A stretch of 64,000 nucleotides of DNA, taken from Proteus vulgaris (GTDB lineage: Bacteria > Pseudomonadota > Gammaproteobacteria > Enterobacterales > Enterobacteriaceae). The stretch's first letter is position 1; each line of letters starts with the position of its first letter. The stretch lies in NCBI RefSeq assembly GCF_016239305.1, contig NZ_JAEHOQ010000009.1, positions 1 through 64,000 of the forward strand, given 5' to 3'. A model generated the notes under the pieces. That model did not search any database. It was given only the letters and a program-made list of their open reading frames with translations, and was not told where the DNA came from. Both the position numbers and the translations under genes were made by a program. Shown piece after piece: positions 1-10,023 of this stretch.

Positions 1-3
1 ATT

Positions 4-43
4 AAAAAAGGAACAATATATTTCAATCTATTGTTCCTTTTTA
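4..43 (-). terminator. Rho-independent terminator of the dpp operon
   Basis: A 14-bp perfect stem (positions 5-18 with 29-42) with a 10-nt loop lies just past the dppF stop codon. On the minus strand the stem ends in a run of T. It can act in both directions because the A and T tracts are symmetric. Confidence 0.8.
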
Positions 44-64
44 ATTAAATATATTCTTTTTTAT

Positions 65-1066
65 TTAAGGCACCATGTTATCTTGTTCAACAGCAAAACA
101 AGCAATAAGTTGGCCATTATAATCTTTTAACGTTGGCTGTAATTGGCTACATGGGCCAAATGCACGACGGCAACGTGCTGCAAAAGCACATCCTGGTGGT
201 GGATTTAACGGGCTTGGTAATTCTCCAGTTAACTTAATGCGTTCACGTCTTAATTCAGGTGTTAATCTTGGCGTTGCTGATAGCAAAGCTTGTGTATAAG
301 GATGCTGAGGATTTTCAAAAATTTGTGCCTTAGTGCCTTTTTCTACACAACGGCCTAAATACATCACAATAACTTCATCTGCAATATGCTCAACAACGGA
401 AAGATCATGGGAAATAAAGACATAAGAAAGCCCCATATCCTGTTGAAGATCCATCATTAAATTCAGAACTTGAGCACGCACTGAAACATCAAGAGCAGAA
501 ACAGGTTCATCCGCCACCACAATATCTGGCTCAAGCATTAAACCACGAGCAATAGCAATACGCTGACGTTGACCACCAGAAAACATGTGAGGGTATCGGC
601 TATAATGCTCTGTTTTCAATCCTACTTTTGCCATCATTGATAACACTTTTTCTTTACGTTCAGATACGTTAAGTGTCGTATTGATCAAAAGTGGCTCTTC
701 TAAAATTTGCCCCACCTTTTTACGAGGGTTTAATGATCCATAAGGATTTTGAAATACAATTTGGATCTTTTGGCGACGCAATTTCTCAGCCGATTTATCT
801 TTAATTAACAGATTTTGTCCACGGTAAGAAAGCTCCCCTGAAGTGGGAATTTCAATCATGGTTAACAATCGACCTAATGTCGATTTTCCACAGCCTGATT
901 CACCGACAACCGCTAAGGTTTTACCACGCTCTAATTCAAACGAAACACCATCAAGTGCTTTCACTGTTTTCTCTTTTGAAAACAGCCCCCCTTTAACATT
1001 GTAATACTTAGCTAAATTGACCGCCTTTAATAAGGGAGTCGTGACATTTGGATTAACTTCAGCCAT
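65..1066 (-). CDS. dppF: Dipeptide ABC transporter ATP-binding subunit DppF
   Basis: One of the two ATPases that power dipeptide (and, in E. coli, heme) import through DppBC at the inner membrane. The Walker A motif GESGCGKST is at residues 55-63. It is followed by the signature FSGGQRQR, a Walker B ending VVADEP, and a C-terminal oligopeptide-transporter domain with several cysteines. The length of 333 aa matches E. coli DppF (334). It is the last gene of dppABCDF, and its start overlaps the end of dppD by 8 bp, which suggests translational coupling. Confidence 0.96.
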   Translation of the reverse strand: MAEVNPNVTTPLLKAVNLAKYYNVKGGLFSKEKTVKALDGVSFELERGKTLAVVGESGCGKSTLGRLLTMIEIPTSGELSYRGQNLLIKDKSAEKLRRQKIQIVFQNPYGSLNPRKKVGQILEEPLLINTTLNVSERKEKVLSMMAKVGLKTEHYSRYPHMFSGGQRQRIAIARGLMLEPDIVVADEPVSALDVSVRAQVLNLMMDLQQDMGLSYVFISHDLSVVEHIADEVIVMYLGRCVEKGTKAQIFENPQHPYTQALLSATPRLTPELRRERIKLTGELPSPLNPPPGCAFAARCRRAFGPCSQLQPTLKDYNGQLIACFAVEQDNMVP

Positions 1067-2042
1067 GAGTGGGTCTCCCTGTATTATCTAACGGTGTATG
1101 GCATTTCACGCGATGTGTTCCCAATTCTCTTAAGGCAGGTTCGGTTTTATAGCACTCATCATGAGCATAAGGGCAACGAGGATTAAGTAAGCATCCCGTT
1201 GGCCGATCATAACGACCTGGTACAACACCGGATAATGAAGCTAATCGTGCTTTATTGCTGGCAAATTCAGGTAATGCTCTTAATAACGCCTGTGTATAAG
1301 GATGACGAGGCGATTTAAAAATCTCTGAAGCCTTCCCTGACTCCACTACTTGTCCCGCATACATTACAATAATGGTGTCGGCAGCTTCTGCCACTAATGC
1401 TAAATCGTGAGTGATAAGCACTAGCGCCATATTTTCTTGCTTTTGTAAATCAAGCAATAGTTCTATGATCTGCGCCTGAATAGTCACATCCAGTGCCGTT
1501 GTAGGTTCATCAGCAATCAATAATTTAGGACGACAAGCAATCGCCATTGCAATCATTACTCGCTGGCTCATACCGCCAGAAAGTTGATGTGGATACACCT
1601 CTAAACGGGAAGCAGGATCAGGAATACCCACCAGCGTTAAAAGGTCTATAGCACGTTGTTTACGTGTTTTTCGGCTTCCGCCTTGATGAACTTTTAATGC
1701 TTCCATGATTTGATAGCCAACCGTAAAGCAGGGATTTAGACTGGTCATTGGATCTTGGAAAATCATCGCAACATCAGCACCGACCAAATTACGTCGCTCT
1801 GATTCAGAGATTTTCATTAAATCTCTACCATCAAAATAAAGCTCTTGAGCACTCACTCGCCCCGGAAAATCAATCAGCCCCATAATAGCTAATGAGCTCA
1901 CAGATTTACCTGAACCAGACTCTCCAACAATACCTACAACTTGCCCTTCTTCAACTTGATAGCTAATTCTGTCTACCGCTTTAAACGGAGTATCTTTATC
2001 ACCAAAGTGAACAGATAATTGATTAATATTTAATAATGCCAT
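1059..2042 (-). CDS. dppD: Dipeptide ABC transporter ATP-binding subunit DppD
   Basis: Second ATPase of the dipeptide importer, pairing with DppF. The Walker A motif GESGSGKS is at about residues 40-47, the signature is LSGGMSQR, and Walker B ends LLIADEP. The C-terminal cysteine-containing extension is typical of oligopeptide-type ATPases. It has 327 aa, the same as E. coli DppD. The gene lies 12 bp downstream of dppC in the same operon. Confidence 0.96.
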   Translation of the reverse strand: MALLNINQLSVHFGDKDTPFKAVDRISYQVEEGQVVGIVGESGSGKSVSSLAIMGLIDFPGRVSAQELYFDGRDLMKISESERRNLVGADVAMIFQDPMTSLNPCFTVGYQIMEALKVHQGGSRKTRKQRAIDLLTLVGIPDPASRLEVYPHQLSGGMSQRVMIAMAIACRPKLLIADEPTTALDVTIQAQIIELLLDLQKQENMALVLITHDLALVAEAADTIIVMYAGQVVESGKASEIFKSPRHPYTQALLRALPEFASNKARLASLSGVVPGRYDRPTGCLLNPRCPYAHDECYKTEPALRELGTHRVKCHTPLDNTGRPTHG

Positions 2043-2054
2043 CTTCTTACTCCG

Positions 2055-2957
2055 TTACTGCTTTAATTTCGGATCAAGCGCATCTCGTAAACCGTCACCC
2101 ATTAAGTTAAAGGCAAGTACAGTAAACAAAATAGCAAGACCAGGGAACGTCACAACCCACCAAGCACTTTGCGTAAACTGCAACACATCAGATAACATGG
2201 TTCCCCACTCAGGAGTTGGTGGCTGAGCGCCCATACCTAAAAAGCCCAATGCCGCCATATCTAAGATGGCATTAGAAAAACCTAAAGAAGCTTGAACAAT
2301 TAAAGGCGCGAGACAATTAGGTAAGATATTGATAAACATTTGACGCATTGACCCCGCACCAGCGACGCGAGAAGCAATAACATAGTCACGATTTACTTCA
2401 ATTAAAACAGCCGCGCGTGTTAATCGAACATAATGGGGTAAAGCAACAAAAGTCAGTGCAATAGATGCATTGACGATAGAAGGCCCAAAAATTGCTACCA
2501 GCACTAATGCCAATAATAAACTTGGTAATGCCAGCATAATATCGACCACTCGCATAATGCCGATATCCACAAGACCACCGAAATAACCCGCAGCTAGCCC
2601 TAGAATAATTCCTAAGATAAGTGACAGTACGACAACAATACAGCCAACTAATAATGAAAGGCGAGCACCAAACATTAAGCGAGAAAGAATATCCCGGCCA
2701 ACATCATCAGTACCTAGAATAAATTGCCAACTTCCCCCTTCTTGCCAAACAGGAGGCGCTAATAAGAAATCACGAAATTGCTCATTCGGTGCGTGAGGTG
2801 CGAGAAAGCCTGCAAATAACGCAATCAGCAACATAATTACGATATAAATTAACCCAACAACTGCGCCCTTATTTTGTTTAAAATAGTGCCAAAATTCTTG
2901 GAAGGGTGTCATGGGAGCCGGTGCATTGATGACCGGTGTAACTTTATTTTCAGTCAT
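2055..2957 (-). CDS. dppC: Dipeptide ABC transporter permease DppC
   Basis: Inner-membrane permease that forms the dipeptide channel with DppB. The 300-aa length equals E. coli DppC. An N-terminal cytoplasmic stretch is followed by about six hydrophobic segments. The EAA-type loop that contacts the ATPases (RVAGAGSMRQMFINILPN) lies in the second half. The gap to dppB is 10 bp. Confidence 0.96.
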   Translation of the reverse strand: MTENKVTPVINAPAPMTPFQEFWHYFKQNKGAVVGLIYIVIMLLIALFAGFLAPHAPNEQFRDFLLAPPVWQEGGSWQFILGTDDVGRDILSRLMFGARLSLLVGCIVVVLSLILGIILGLAAGYFGGLVDIGIMRVVDIMLALPSLLLALVLVAIFGPSIVNASIALTFVALPHYVRLTRAAVLIEVNRDYVIASRVAGAGSMRQMFINILPNCLAPLIVQASLGFSNAILDMAALGFLGMGAQPPTPEWGTMLSDVLQFTQSAWWVVTFPGLAILFTVLAFNLMGDGLRDALDPKLKQ

Positions 2958-2967
2958 TATGCATTCC

Positions 2968-3987
2968 TTATTTTTTATGGCGAATACGTGGATTCACAAT
3001 GCCATAAAGAACATCAACCAACAGATTGACAAAAATAATCATCGTTGCAATTAAAAGCACACCACCTTGAACAACGGGGTAGTCTCGTCGTTGCAAGGCA
3101 TCGATTAGCCAGCGACCTAAACCCGGCCATGAGAAAATGGTTTCCGTTAAAATTGCACCAGCCAGCATCGTTCCAACTTGTAATCCAATAACAGTGACAA
3201 CAGGTAACATTGCATTGCGTAATGCGTGAATAAGAATGACACGAACACGGCTCAAACCTTTTGCTCTTGCCGTACGGATATAATCCTCACCTAATACTTC
3301 AAGCATAGATGAGCGAGTCATACGCACAATAACGGCTAAAGGAATAGTTCCTAATACAATGGCGGGTAAAATAATATGATGTACAGCATCAATGAAATCG
3401 CCTTCTTCTCCCCAAATAAGAGTATCAATAAGCATAAAACCCGTTAATGGATTGCTATCATCTAAAAAGACACTATCAGCAAGTCGCCCTGATACGGGAG
3501 TTAAATCTAATTTCACAGACACCAGCATGATAAGCATAATTCCCCACCAGAAGATTGGCATGGAGTAACCTGCTAATGACACACTAATCGCAGTATGATC
3601 AAAAATAGAACCACGTTTAACCGCAGCCAGAACCCCCACAGGAATGCCGACAGAAACCGCAAAAATCATGGCGCAAACGCCAAGTTCTAAAGTGGCTTTA
3701 AAACGAGGTAAAAATTCATCCCAGACAGGAATACGGCTTTTTAATGAAATGCCTAAATCACCATGGAGAATGCCATTTAGGTAATTAAGATATTGTTGCC
3801 ATAACGGCTTATCCAACCCTAATTCAGCCATTAAATAAGCATGGCGCTCTGGAGATAGACCACGCTCACCCGCCATAATCATGACCGGATCACCGGGAAT
3901 AAGATGCACGAAAATAAACGTAAGTAATGTAATTCCGATAAACGTAGGGATCACAAGTCCCAAACGTTGAAGGATAAATTGCAGCAT
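2968..3987 (-). CDS. dppB: Dipeptide ABC transporter permease DppB
   Basis: Inner-membrane permease partner of DppC. The length of 339 aa equals E. coli DppB. The family-typical N-terminus (MLQFILQRLGLVIPTFIGIT) is followed by HLIPGDPV, and the EAA loop (ARAKGLSRVRVILIHALRN) contacts the ATPases. It follows dppA after a 153-bp gap that carries a strong hairpin, so it is probably expressed less than dppA. Confidence 0.96.
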   Translation of the reverse strand: MLQFILQRLGLVIPTFIGITLLTFIFVHLIPGDPVMIMAGERGLSPERHAYLMAELGLDKPLWQQYLNYLNGILHGDLGISLKSRIPVWDEFLPRFKATLELGVCAMIFAVSVGIPVGVLAAVKRGSIFDHTAISVSLAGYSMPIFWWGIMLIMLVSVKLDLTPVSGRLADSVFLDDSNPLTGFMLIDTLIWGEEGDFIDAVHHIILPAIVLGTIPLAVIVRMTRSSMLEVLGEDYIRTARAKGLSRVRVILIHALRNAMLPVVTVIGLQVGTMLAGAILTETIFSWPGLGRWLIDALQRRDYPVVQGGVLLIATMIIFVNLLVDVLYGIVNPRIRHKK

Positions 3988-4092
3988 ATCCTAATTCTCT
4001 TTTCAAACATCAGCTAAAAGATAGCGCTGATAAATCAGGAGAAAATCCCCTGCGCCCACAGTGTACTGAATGTATTCTTTATTATGGAATAG

Positions 4093-4119
4093 CGGTGCCT
4101 TTCACGAAGAAAGACACCG
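4093..4119 (-). promoter_or_regulatory. Intercistronic hairpin between dppA and dppB
   Basis: An 11-bp stem (4093-4103 with 4109-4119, one G-U pair) with a 5-nt loop lies 22 bp past the dppA stop. It has no T run after it on the minus strand. Structures in this position usually protect the 3' end of an abundant binding-protein mRNA and lower read-through into the permease genes. That role is inferred here. Confidence 0.6.
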
Positions 4120-4140
4120 TACTTAAGTAAGGTATTACTA

Positions 4141-5751
4141 TTATTTCAGAGAGACATTCTCGAAGTGATGTTTACCCAATGGATCAACCACATAGTTCTC
4201 CACTTTTTTGCTCACTGGCTCGTATACCGTAGAGTGAGCAATAATCAGTGCAGGGGCTTGATCGTGCATAACGACTTGAGCTTGTTTATAAAGCTCGACA
4301 CGTTTGTCATGATCAGATGCTACTCGTGCAGGTTGGATCAGATCTTCAAATGGCTTATAGCACCACTTAGAATAGTTTGAACCTTGCTCTTTCGCAGCAC
4401 AGCTAAATAATGTCGCAAAGAAGTTATCTGGATCCCCATTATCACCAGTCCAACCCATCATTACCGCTTGGTGTTCACCAGATTTAGCACGTTTGAGATA
4501 TTCGCCCCACTCGTAACTTACAATTTTGGTTTTAACGCCAATTTTTTCCCAATCCGCTTGTACCATTTCAGCCATACGGCGGGCATTTGGATTGTAAGGG
4601 CGCTGTACTGGCATTGCCCATAAATCGATAGTAAAGCCATCTGCAAGACCCGCTTCTTTTAGCAGTGCTTTGGCTTTTTCAGGGTTATATTCGTAATCAA
4701 CGATATCGTCGTTATAACCCCACATTGTAGGAGGGATGAGGTTTTTCGCTTTCTGGCCTGCACCTTGATAAACAGCTTCAATAATGGCGTCTTTATTCAC
4801 TGCCATACTTAATGCTTGGCGAACCTTTTGGTTATCCAGTGGTTTTTTCTCAACGTTAAACGAGATATAACCCACATTTAAACCAGGCTGTTCTAACAAA
4901 TTGATATCGCTATTTTGTTTCATTTTCGCAATATCAGCAGGATTTGGGAAAGGCATTGCCTGACACTCACCTTTTTGCAGTTTTGCATATCGTACAGAGG
5001 CATCAGGTGTAATAGAGAAGACTAAACGGTCAATATCTGGTTTTTTACCCCAATATTGGTCATTCGCTTTATAAAGAATACGAGAGTCTTTTTGATATTG
5101 CTGTAATTGGAAAGGCCCTGTACCGATAGGATCTAAGTCCACTTTTTCAGGTGTACCTGCTTTCATCATATTATCCGCATATTCAGCAGATAATATAGAA
5201 GCAAAGTCCATTGCCATATCAGCAATAAAAGGGGCTTCTGAACGCGTTAAAACAAAGCGAACGGTATGATCATCAACTTTCTCGATTTTCTCGATCATGT
5301 TGTTCATATCCATTCCTGAGAAGTATTCATAACTTCCGCCAGACACTTTATGGTAAGGATGTTGTGGATCCATTTGACGCATAAACGTATACATTACATC
5401 ATCTGCATTAAATTCACGGGTTGGCTTGAAAGTTTTGCTACTGTGCCAATTCACGCCTTTACGCAAATGGAAGGTATACACCTTACCATCATCACTCACA
5501 TCCCAACTTTCAGCGAGTCCTGGAATGATTTCCGTTGTACCCAGTTTAAATTCGACTAAACGATCATAAATAGGTACTGAACTTGCGTCATAGGTTGTTC
5601 CTGAAGTAAATAGCTGAGGGTTAAATCCCTCAGGTGAACCTTCGGAGCAATATACTAATGTTTTTGCCTGCACGCCCGCAGAAACAGCTAATGCAAGTAG
5701 CCCGATTGTTGCGGTTAAAATTCCTGTCTGTTTTTTGGAGCTTTTCATCAT
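4141..5751 (-). CDS. dppA: Periplasmic dipeptide-binding protein DppA
   Basis: Periplasmic solute-binding protein that captures dipeptides (also heme in E. coli) and delivers them to DppBCDF. A Sec signal peptide covers residues 1-29, with cleavage predicted after VQA. The mature part begins [17 protein letters not shown], typical of the SBP family 5. It has 536 aa against 535 in E. coli. It is the first gene of the operon. Two adjacent ATG codons are possible starts. Confidence 0.96.
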   Translation of the reverse strand: MMKSSKKQTGILTATIGLLALAVSAGVQAKTLVYCSEGSPEGFNPQLFTSGTTYDASSVPIYDRLVEFKLGTTEIIPGLAESWDVSDDGKVYTFHLRKGVNWHSSKTFKPTREFNADDVMYTFMRQMDPQHPYHKVSGGSYEYFSGMDMNNMIEKIEKVDDHTVRFVLTRSEAPFIADMAMDFASILSAEYADNMMKAGTPEKVDLDPIGTGPFQLQQYQKDSRILYKANDQYWGKKPDIDRLVFSITPDASVRYAKLQKGECQAMPFPNPADIAKMKQNSDINLLEQPGLNVGYISFNVEKKPLDNQKVRQALSMAVNKDAIIEAVYQGAGQKAKNLIPPTMWGYNDDIVDYEYNPEKAKALLKEAGLADGFTIDLWAMPVQRPYNPNARRMAEMVQADWEKIGVKTKIVSYEWGEYLKRAKSGEHQAVMMGWTGDNGDPDNFFATLFSCAAKEQGSNYSKWCYKPFEDLIQPARVASDHDKRVELYKQAQVVMHDQAPALIIAHSTVYEPVSKKVENYVVDPLGKHHFENVSLK

Positions 5752-6587
5752 TACTCTCCGAAATTGTTCTGTTGTGTTTTGGCTTCCTGTTTAAAAACGG
5801 AATGCCTTTTTATTTTGTCATTGTTCAATTAACCAACTGTATCCCCTTACGTCAATAAGGGTCTACTCCGTAAAAAGAACAAGTTATAAACATAAATGAA
5901 ACGAATATCGAACAAAATCAGAATAAAAAAATAAGTCTTTGACTAATATCTAGTCAATAAAACCACATATTAAGAAATCCTTAAGTGAAATGACTGTTTA
6001 AAAAAAAGCTATGATTTGTGATTAACCGCTTAAATATTGAACGAATATTTTGAAATGAAACAAAGAACTTGGTGCTTTATTCTGTTATAGAAGAAAAATA
6101 ATCATATGATTAGAGGATCCTGACTTTGGCACAAATAAGGCCATTAGAGTGAAAAATCCCAAAGCATCGTACTTAACAAATCACTAAACTAGACAAGCCC
6201 AGTAGATTCAGTGTGTTATTAATAGTTTTGATTCTTTAATAGTAGAAAATTCATATTTTTTGATAATTATCAGACGTTCCATTGCCCATTAAAAATGAAT
6301 TGAACGGATGGTTTTTTAGGTTTTCTTATTAGAAGTTAATAAAACTATTTTCAAATAAGCCTAATAACTGAGTGGCTTTACCATCCTTTCTAAATCAAAA
6401 GCAGAACCTATCAAGTATTTCTCTTCATTATGGAAAATATTTCCATGGGTTTTTGTTCTTGAGCTTAATAAGAAAATGGAGTGCCAGACTAAAGATAAGC
6501 CAGAGAGAATACCATTATGGCGAAAAAGTAAGGTGAAGACTGATACATTTTAGTGCATCAACCTATTTTGGAAGGGCTAAAACGACA
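5752..6587. other. Long AT-rich intergenic region upstream of dppA
   Basis: No gene is recognised in this 0.8 kb. The part next to dppA must carry its promoter and leader. A small hairpin (CCCTTA at 5844 with TAAGGG at 5856) would lie in the leader. A perfect inverted repeat TTGACTA-N5-TAGTCAA lies at 5939-5957. Another short palindrome with ATGGAAA/TTTCCAT arms lies at 6430-6446. A minus-strand frame of about 60 codons without a plausible start runs through 6360-6540, and I do not recognise its product. Confidence 0.5.
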
Positions 6588-6612
6588 AAACCCCGCTTTA
6601 AAAGCGGGGTTT
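6588..6612 (-). terminator. Rho-independent terminator of tRNA-Pro
   Basis: A 7-bp GC-rich stem (CCCCGCT at 6591-6597 with AGCGGGG at 6603-6609) lies just downstream of the tRNA on the minus strand. It is followed by a TTTTG tract. Confidence 0.85.
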
Positions 6613-6619
6613 CTTAATA

Positions 6620-6696
6620 TGGTCGGCGAGAGAGGATTCGAACCTCCGACCCACTGGTCCCAAACCAGTTGCGCTACCAGGCTGCGCTACTCGCCG
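6620..6696 (-). tRNA. proM: tRNA-Pro (anticodon UGG)
   Basis: A 77-nt cloverleaf with encoded CCA. The acceptor stem is CGGCGAG/CTCGCCG. The anticodon stem is ACTGG/CCAGT with loop TTTGGGA, so the anticodon is TGG, which reads proline codons ending in A and, by wobble, others. The T loop is GTTCGAATC. A tRNA-Pro gene near dppA also occurs in E. coli, where it is proK with anticodon CGG. Confidence 0.96.
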
Positions 6697-6701
6697 AAAA
6701 C

Positions 6702-6737
6702 GAGGTGCATCTTACTGCCAGAAACCCACTGCGTCAA
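6702..6737 (-). promoter_or_regulatory. Sigma-70 promoter of tRNA-Pro
   Basis: On the minus strand TTGACG (6732-6737) and TAAGAT (6709-6714) are separated by 17 bp, directly upstream of the tRNA. The discriminator after the -10 is GC-rich (GCACCTCG), as is usual for stable-RNA promoters under stringent control. Confidence 0.8.
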
Positions 6738-6995
6738 TACTTTTTTAGTATCTCCTGACTGTTCGTATGGTTTTCAACCAAAATGATTGATTTTTAACTT
6801 TTTTATCATAAAAACCACCCACTTTTAGCGTAACTATAACAATCAACTTCTTCTATTTCTCTGCAAATTCTGTTTTTCTTTACGTTACTGATAAAAAACA
6901 AGAAAAAATAACAAATTTATTCACTAATACTATCGTTTATTTTATATGCTTTTTATATAATTTACTTATGTAAAATAAGGTGGGTAGTTTAGAGA

Positions 6996-7301
6996 ATGAA
7001 ACAATGTTGGTGGAGTCTCACATTACTCCTGTTGTTAACCACACTTCCAGCCCAAGCATCCACAGCACATGCTTGCCGAGTGTACTTTAAAGAAGCAGAC
7101 AAATTTATTCAGTATATTTCTCAACGAGAAGACTTAAAGCATAATATACCTGAAATTAAAGGAAATTTTGAACAAAGCAAAAAACAGATAATGGCGGCGT
7201 CGCTAACAGAACAAAAAGTAATATGTGAAAAAGAAATGCAAGAGCTTAATAGCCTTAATAAAATGTTTGGCCCTAAAGAAGAAGCAGTATTAAATAAATA
7301 G
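6996..7301 (+). CDS. Small exported protein, DUF5339-like
   Basis: A 101-aa protein with a clear Sec signal peptide (residues 1 to about 22, ending PAQA). The mature helical domain of about 78 residues has two cysteines, in HACRVYF and VICEKEM, that could form a periplasmic disulfide. The pattern (C-x-x-YF near the start, then KKQIMA..LTEQKVICEKEMQEL) resembles the DUF5339 family of small periplasmic proteins. No function is known to me. It is monocistronic and converges on yidQ across a shared terminator. Confidence 0.6.
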   Translation: MKQCWWSLTLLLLLTTLPAQASTAHACRVYFKEADKFIQYISQREDLKHNIPEIKGNFEQSKKQIMAASLTEQKVICEKEMQELNSLNKMFGPKEEAVLNK

Positions 7302-7327
7302 CTCTATAAATAGTTAAATAAACAGAT

Positions 7328-7372
7328 AATGACTAAATAGAATTACTTATTTGTTATTTAGTCATTATTTTG
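7328..7372. terminator. Bidirectional terminator between the DUF5339-like gene and yidQ
   Basis: A perfect 12-bp stem (AATGACTAAATA at 7328-7339 with its complement at 7355-7366) is followed by a T-rich tract on the plus strand. It lies between convergent stop codons. Confidence 0.75.
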
Positions 7373-7375
7373 ATA

Positions 7376-7711
7376 CTAATTTTTATTTTCATAATTATTA
7401 TTTGCCGTTGTACTTTCTAATCTTTTTACTCGTTCTTTCGGTGAGTTATCACTTTTATCATCACTCTTGGTATAATAATCGTAAGGTAGTAATAAAGTAT
7501 CTAATACTGCACTAAAAGGAAAGTCTAAAAGAACTAAGGGTTTCATTGCCCACCCTGTTTCATCATCTTTTATCATTGCCATATTATTTTTTGTCCCTGA
7601 ATAAAGTTCTTTATTGGGGCCAGCATGTGTCATAACACTAGAGCACCCCGTCAACAGAGTCATTAAAAGTGTGATTAATGTTAAATTTTTACTCGTCTTT
7701 CTAAATATCAT
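7376..7711 (-). CDS. yidQ: YceK/YidQ family lipoprotein YidQ
   Basis: A small lipoprotein of unknown function. A type II signal peptide ends in the lipobox LTGC, followed by SSVMTHAG. Conserved family motifs are DDETGWAMKPL and PFSAVLDTLLLPYD, which match E. coli YidQ closely. I start it at 7711 (111 aa), where AGG lies 6 bp before an ATG. A longer frame to 7729 would need a TTG start. In E. coli yidQ sits next to ibpAB and yidE. Here yidE is the next gene and ibpAB are missing. Confidence 0.85.
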   Translation of the reverse strand: MIFRKTSKNLTLITLLMTLLTGCSSVMTHAGPNKELYSGTKNNMAMIKDDETGWAMKPLVLLDFPFSAVLDTLLLPYDYYTKSDDKSDNSPKERVKRLESTTANNNYENKN

Positions 7712-8099
7712 AGGGCACCTATAAAACAAGATCAGGAGTCAACACCTTTTATCATATAGTTAAACCTGTTTTCTCTTATAGGACAAGAGAAAGATGATAT
7801 AAAATAGCTGAATTTTTCAATAATTAAATAAATAAGCATGTGCAAAAAACCTTATTTATCTAATTAAAAGAAACATAATAATATAACTAAGTATTATGTT
7901 TCTCTGATATTAAAATTCAACCCTCTTTATTTTAAAGAAATATTTTAACTCTATATTTATCTTTCTTATTTTTTTGATCTTTATATATGCCGAATCTGTG
8001 CGATAAGACACAGCGACTTTCTTTGTTCTTTGCCAAAATAGGTTTATCGTTTTAGCTCAATTTTTTAATTTTTATTTTTTTGAGTATAGGATCTTTTTT
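7712..8099. other. Divergent yidQ-yidE intergenic region with long hairpin
   Basis: No gene is seen. A perfect 12-bp inverted repeat (7869-7880 with 7892-7903) is followed on the minus strand by CTTTTAATT, so it could terminate a minus-strand transcript. Promoters for yidQ and yidE must lie here. The ibpA and ibpB heat-shock genes found at this place in E. coli are absent. Confidence 0.5.
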
Positions 8100-9758
8100 A
8101 TGAGTGATATTGCATTAACAATGGTGATGTTGTCATTAGCAGGCGCTCTAGGTCTTTGGATTGGCAATATCAAAATCTATCGAGTCAGCCTAGGGATAGG
8201 TGGTGTTCTTTTTGGTGGCATAATTATTGGGCATTTTGCTCAACACTATAACCTTTTACTCAACGCACAAACTCTTCATTTTATTCAAGAATTCGGTCTT
8301 ATTCTTTTTGTTTATACCATTGGTATTCAAGTTGGCCCAGGCTTTTTCTCTTCATTACGTGTTTCTGGATTAAAACTCAACGCCTTTGCAATTTTGATTA
8401 TTCTTCTTGGCACTATCATCACCGCCTCAATTTATCGTTTATTTGATGTTCCTTTGCCTATTATTTTGGGTATTTTTTCTGGTGCTGTCACCAATACCCC
8501 GTCTTTGGGTGCAGGGCAACAAATACTCACTGATTTGCATATTGATCCCGCTTTAATAGGGCAAATGGGGATGGGCTATGCGATGGCTTATCCTATGGGA
8601 ATTTGTGGCATTCTGTTAGTTATGTGGCTTATTCGTGTATTTTTTAAAATCAACATTGATGAAGAAGCGAAAACCTTTAGTAACCAGCAAAATAGCACTA
8701 AAGAGGCGCTACATACCATTAATATTGCCATTAGAAACCCCAATTTAGATGGTTTATTAATGCAAGATATTCCACTACTCAATGAAGATGCCATTGTGTG
8801 CTCTCGTTTAAAACGAGGTGATAACATTATGGTACCAATGCCATCAACGATTATTCAGCTAGGCGATTTATTGCATATTGTCGGTTCGAAAGAAGATCTT
8901 AATAAAGTACGCCTTGTATTAGGCGAAGAGGTTGATGCTTCACTTTCAACATCAACCAATTTACTACAATCAGTGCGGATAGTTGTAACGAATGATTCTG
9001 TACTCAGTAAGCGTTTAAAAGATCTTGATCTTAAAAGAAAATACGATGTTGTCGTAACTCGATTAAACCGTGCTGGTATCGAACTAATTCCAAGTAATAA
9101 CAGTATGTTGCAGTTTGGGGATATTCTTAATGTTGTTGGTCGTCCTGAATCTATTGAAGCAATTACTGTCCTGTTAGGTAATGCTCGTCAAAAATTAGAG
9201 CAAGTTCAAATGCTACCCGTTTTTATTGGTATTGGATTAGGGGTTTTACTTGGCTCTATTCCTATTTTCATTCCCGGTATTCCTGTGGCATTAAAACTAG
9301 GATTAGCCGGTGGTCCTCTCGTTGTTGCCTTAATTTTAGGGCGTATTGGGACATTCGGTAAGCTCTATTGGTTTATGCCCCCAAGTGCAAACTTAGCATT
9401 ACGTGAATTGGGCATTGTCATGTTTCTTGCCGTAGTAGGACTAAATTCTGGTGGTGAATTTGTTGAAACCTTAATTTATGGTCAAGGACTGAGTTGGATT
9501 GGCTACGGTATTCTTATTACACTATTACCGTTACTAATTGTGGGAGTCATAGCCAGGATCTTCTTTAAACTTAATTATTTAACTCTTTGCGGAATGTTAG
9601 CCGGTTCAATGACCGACCCACCTGCGCTGGCCTTTGCAAACTCAATACATAACTCAAGTGGAGCTGCGGCGCTTTCTTATGCCACCGTTTATCCTTTAGC
9701 GATGTTTTTACGCATAATAACACCACAATTAATGGCACTTATTATCTGGAGTTTGTAG
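8100..9758 (+). CDS. yidE: Putative transporter YidE (AAE family)
   Basis: An inner-membrane protein of 552 aa (E. coli YidE 553). Hydrophobic halves with about five segments each flank two central cytoplasmic RCK_C (TrkA-C) domains at about residues 200-370. Repeat motifs include [14 protein letters not shown] in the first half and [14 protein letters not shown] in the second, as in aspartate:alanine exchangers. The transported substrate of YidE is not established. AGGAT lies upstream of the ATG. Confidence 0.9.
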   Translation: MSDIALTMVMLSLAGALGLWIGNIKIYRVSLGIGGVLFGGIIIGHFAQHYNLLLNAQTLHFIQEFGLILFVYTIGIQVGPGFFSSLRVSGLKLNAFAILIILLGTIITASIYRLFDVPLPIILGIFSGAVTNTPSLGAGQQILTDLHIDPALIGQMGMGYAMAYPMGICGILLVMWLIRVFFKINIDEEAKTFSNQQNSTKEALHTINIAIRNPNLDGLLMQDIPLLNEDAIVCSRLKRGDNIMVPMPSTIIQLGDLLHIVGSKEDLNKVRLVLGEEVDASLSTSTNLLQSVRIVVTNDSVLSKRLKDLDLKRKYDVVVTRLNRAGIELIPSNNSMLQFGDILNVVGRPESIEAITVLLGNARQKLEQVQMLPVFIGIGLGVLLGSIPIFIPGIPVALKLGLAGGPLVVALILGRIGTFGKLYWFMPPSANLALRELGIVMFLAVVGLNSGGEFVETLIYGQGLSWIGYGILITLLPLLIVGVIARIFFKLNYLTLCGMLAGSMTDPPALAFANSIHNSSGAAALSYATVYPLAMFLRIITPQLMALIIWSL

Positions 9759-9883
9759 CAAAAATAATAAATATATTAATCAGTTGAACCAAATATGTTA
9801 CTAAAATCCACATTTTGCTTAGCAGAGGGATAATTAAGGCCATGAATGGCTCTTATTTAAGCCATAGATTTTATAATTGTCTG

Positions 9884-10022
9884 TTTTAATAGTTCTCGTG
9901 CTAAGAAATTTAGATTGAGACGGATTGCTAAATGTTTAGTAATCAATTTCTTTCCGTCAAACTTATGCTCAAAAGTCCTCGTTATTGTCTTTGCCCCTTC
10001 TTCTCGCTGAAGGGGCATTTTT
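9884..10022 (+). ncRNA. Candidate small RNA ending at a strong terminator
   Basis: A perfect -10 box TATAAT lies at 9872-9877. Downstream come an imperfect stem-loop (about 9917-9956, GACGGA pairing with TCCGTC) and then an intrinsic terminator with stem TGCCCCTTC/GAAGGGGCA (9992-10000 with 10009-10017) and a T tract on the plus strand. The terminator is 234 bp past the yidE stop and points away from avtA. A free-standing RNA of about 140 nt or a long yidE 3'UTR would both fit. No good -35 is seen. Confidence 0.35.
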
Positions 10023-10023
10023 A

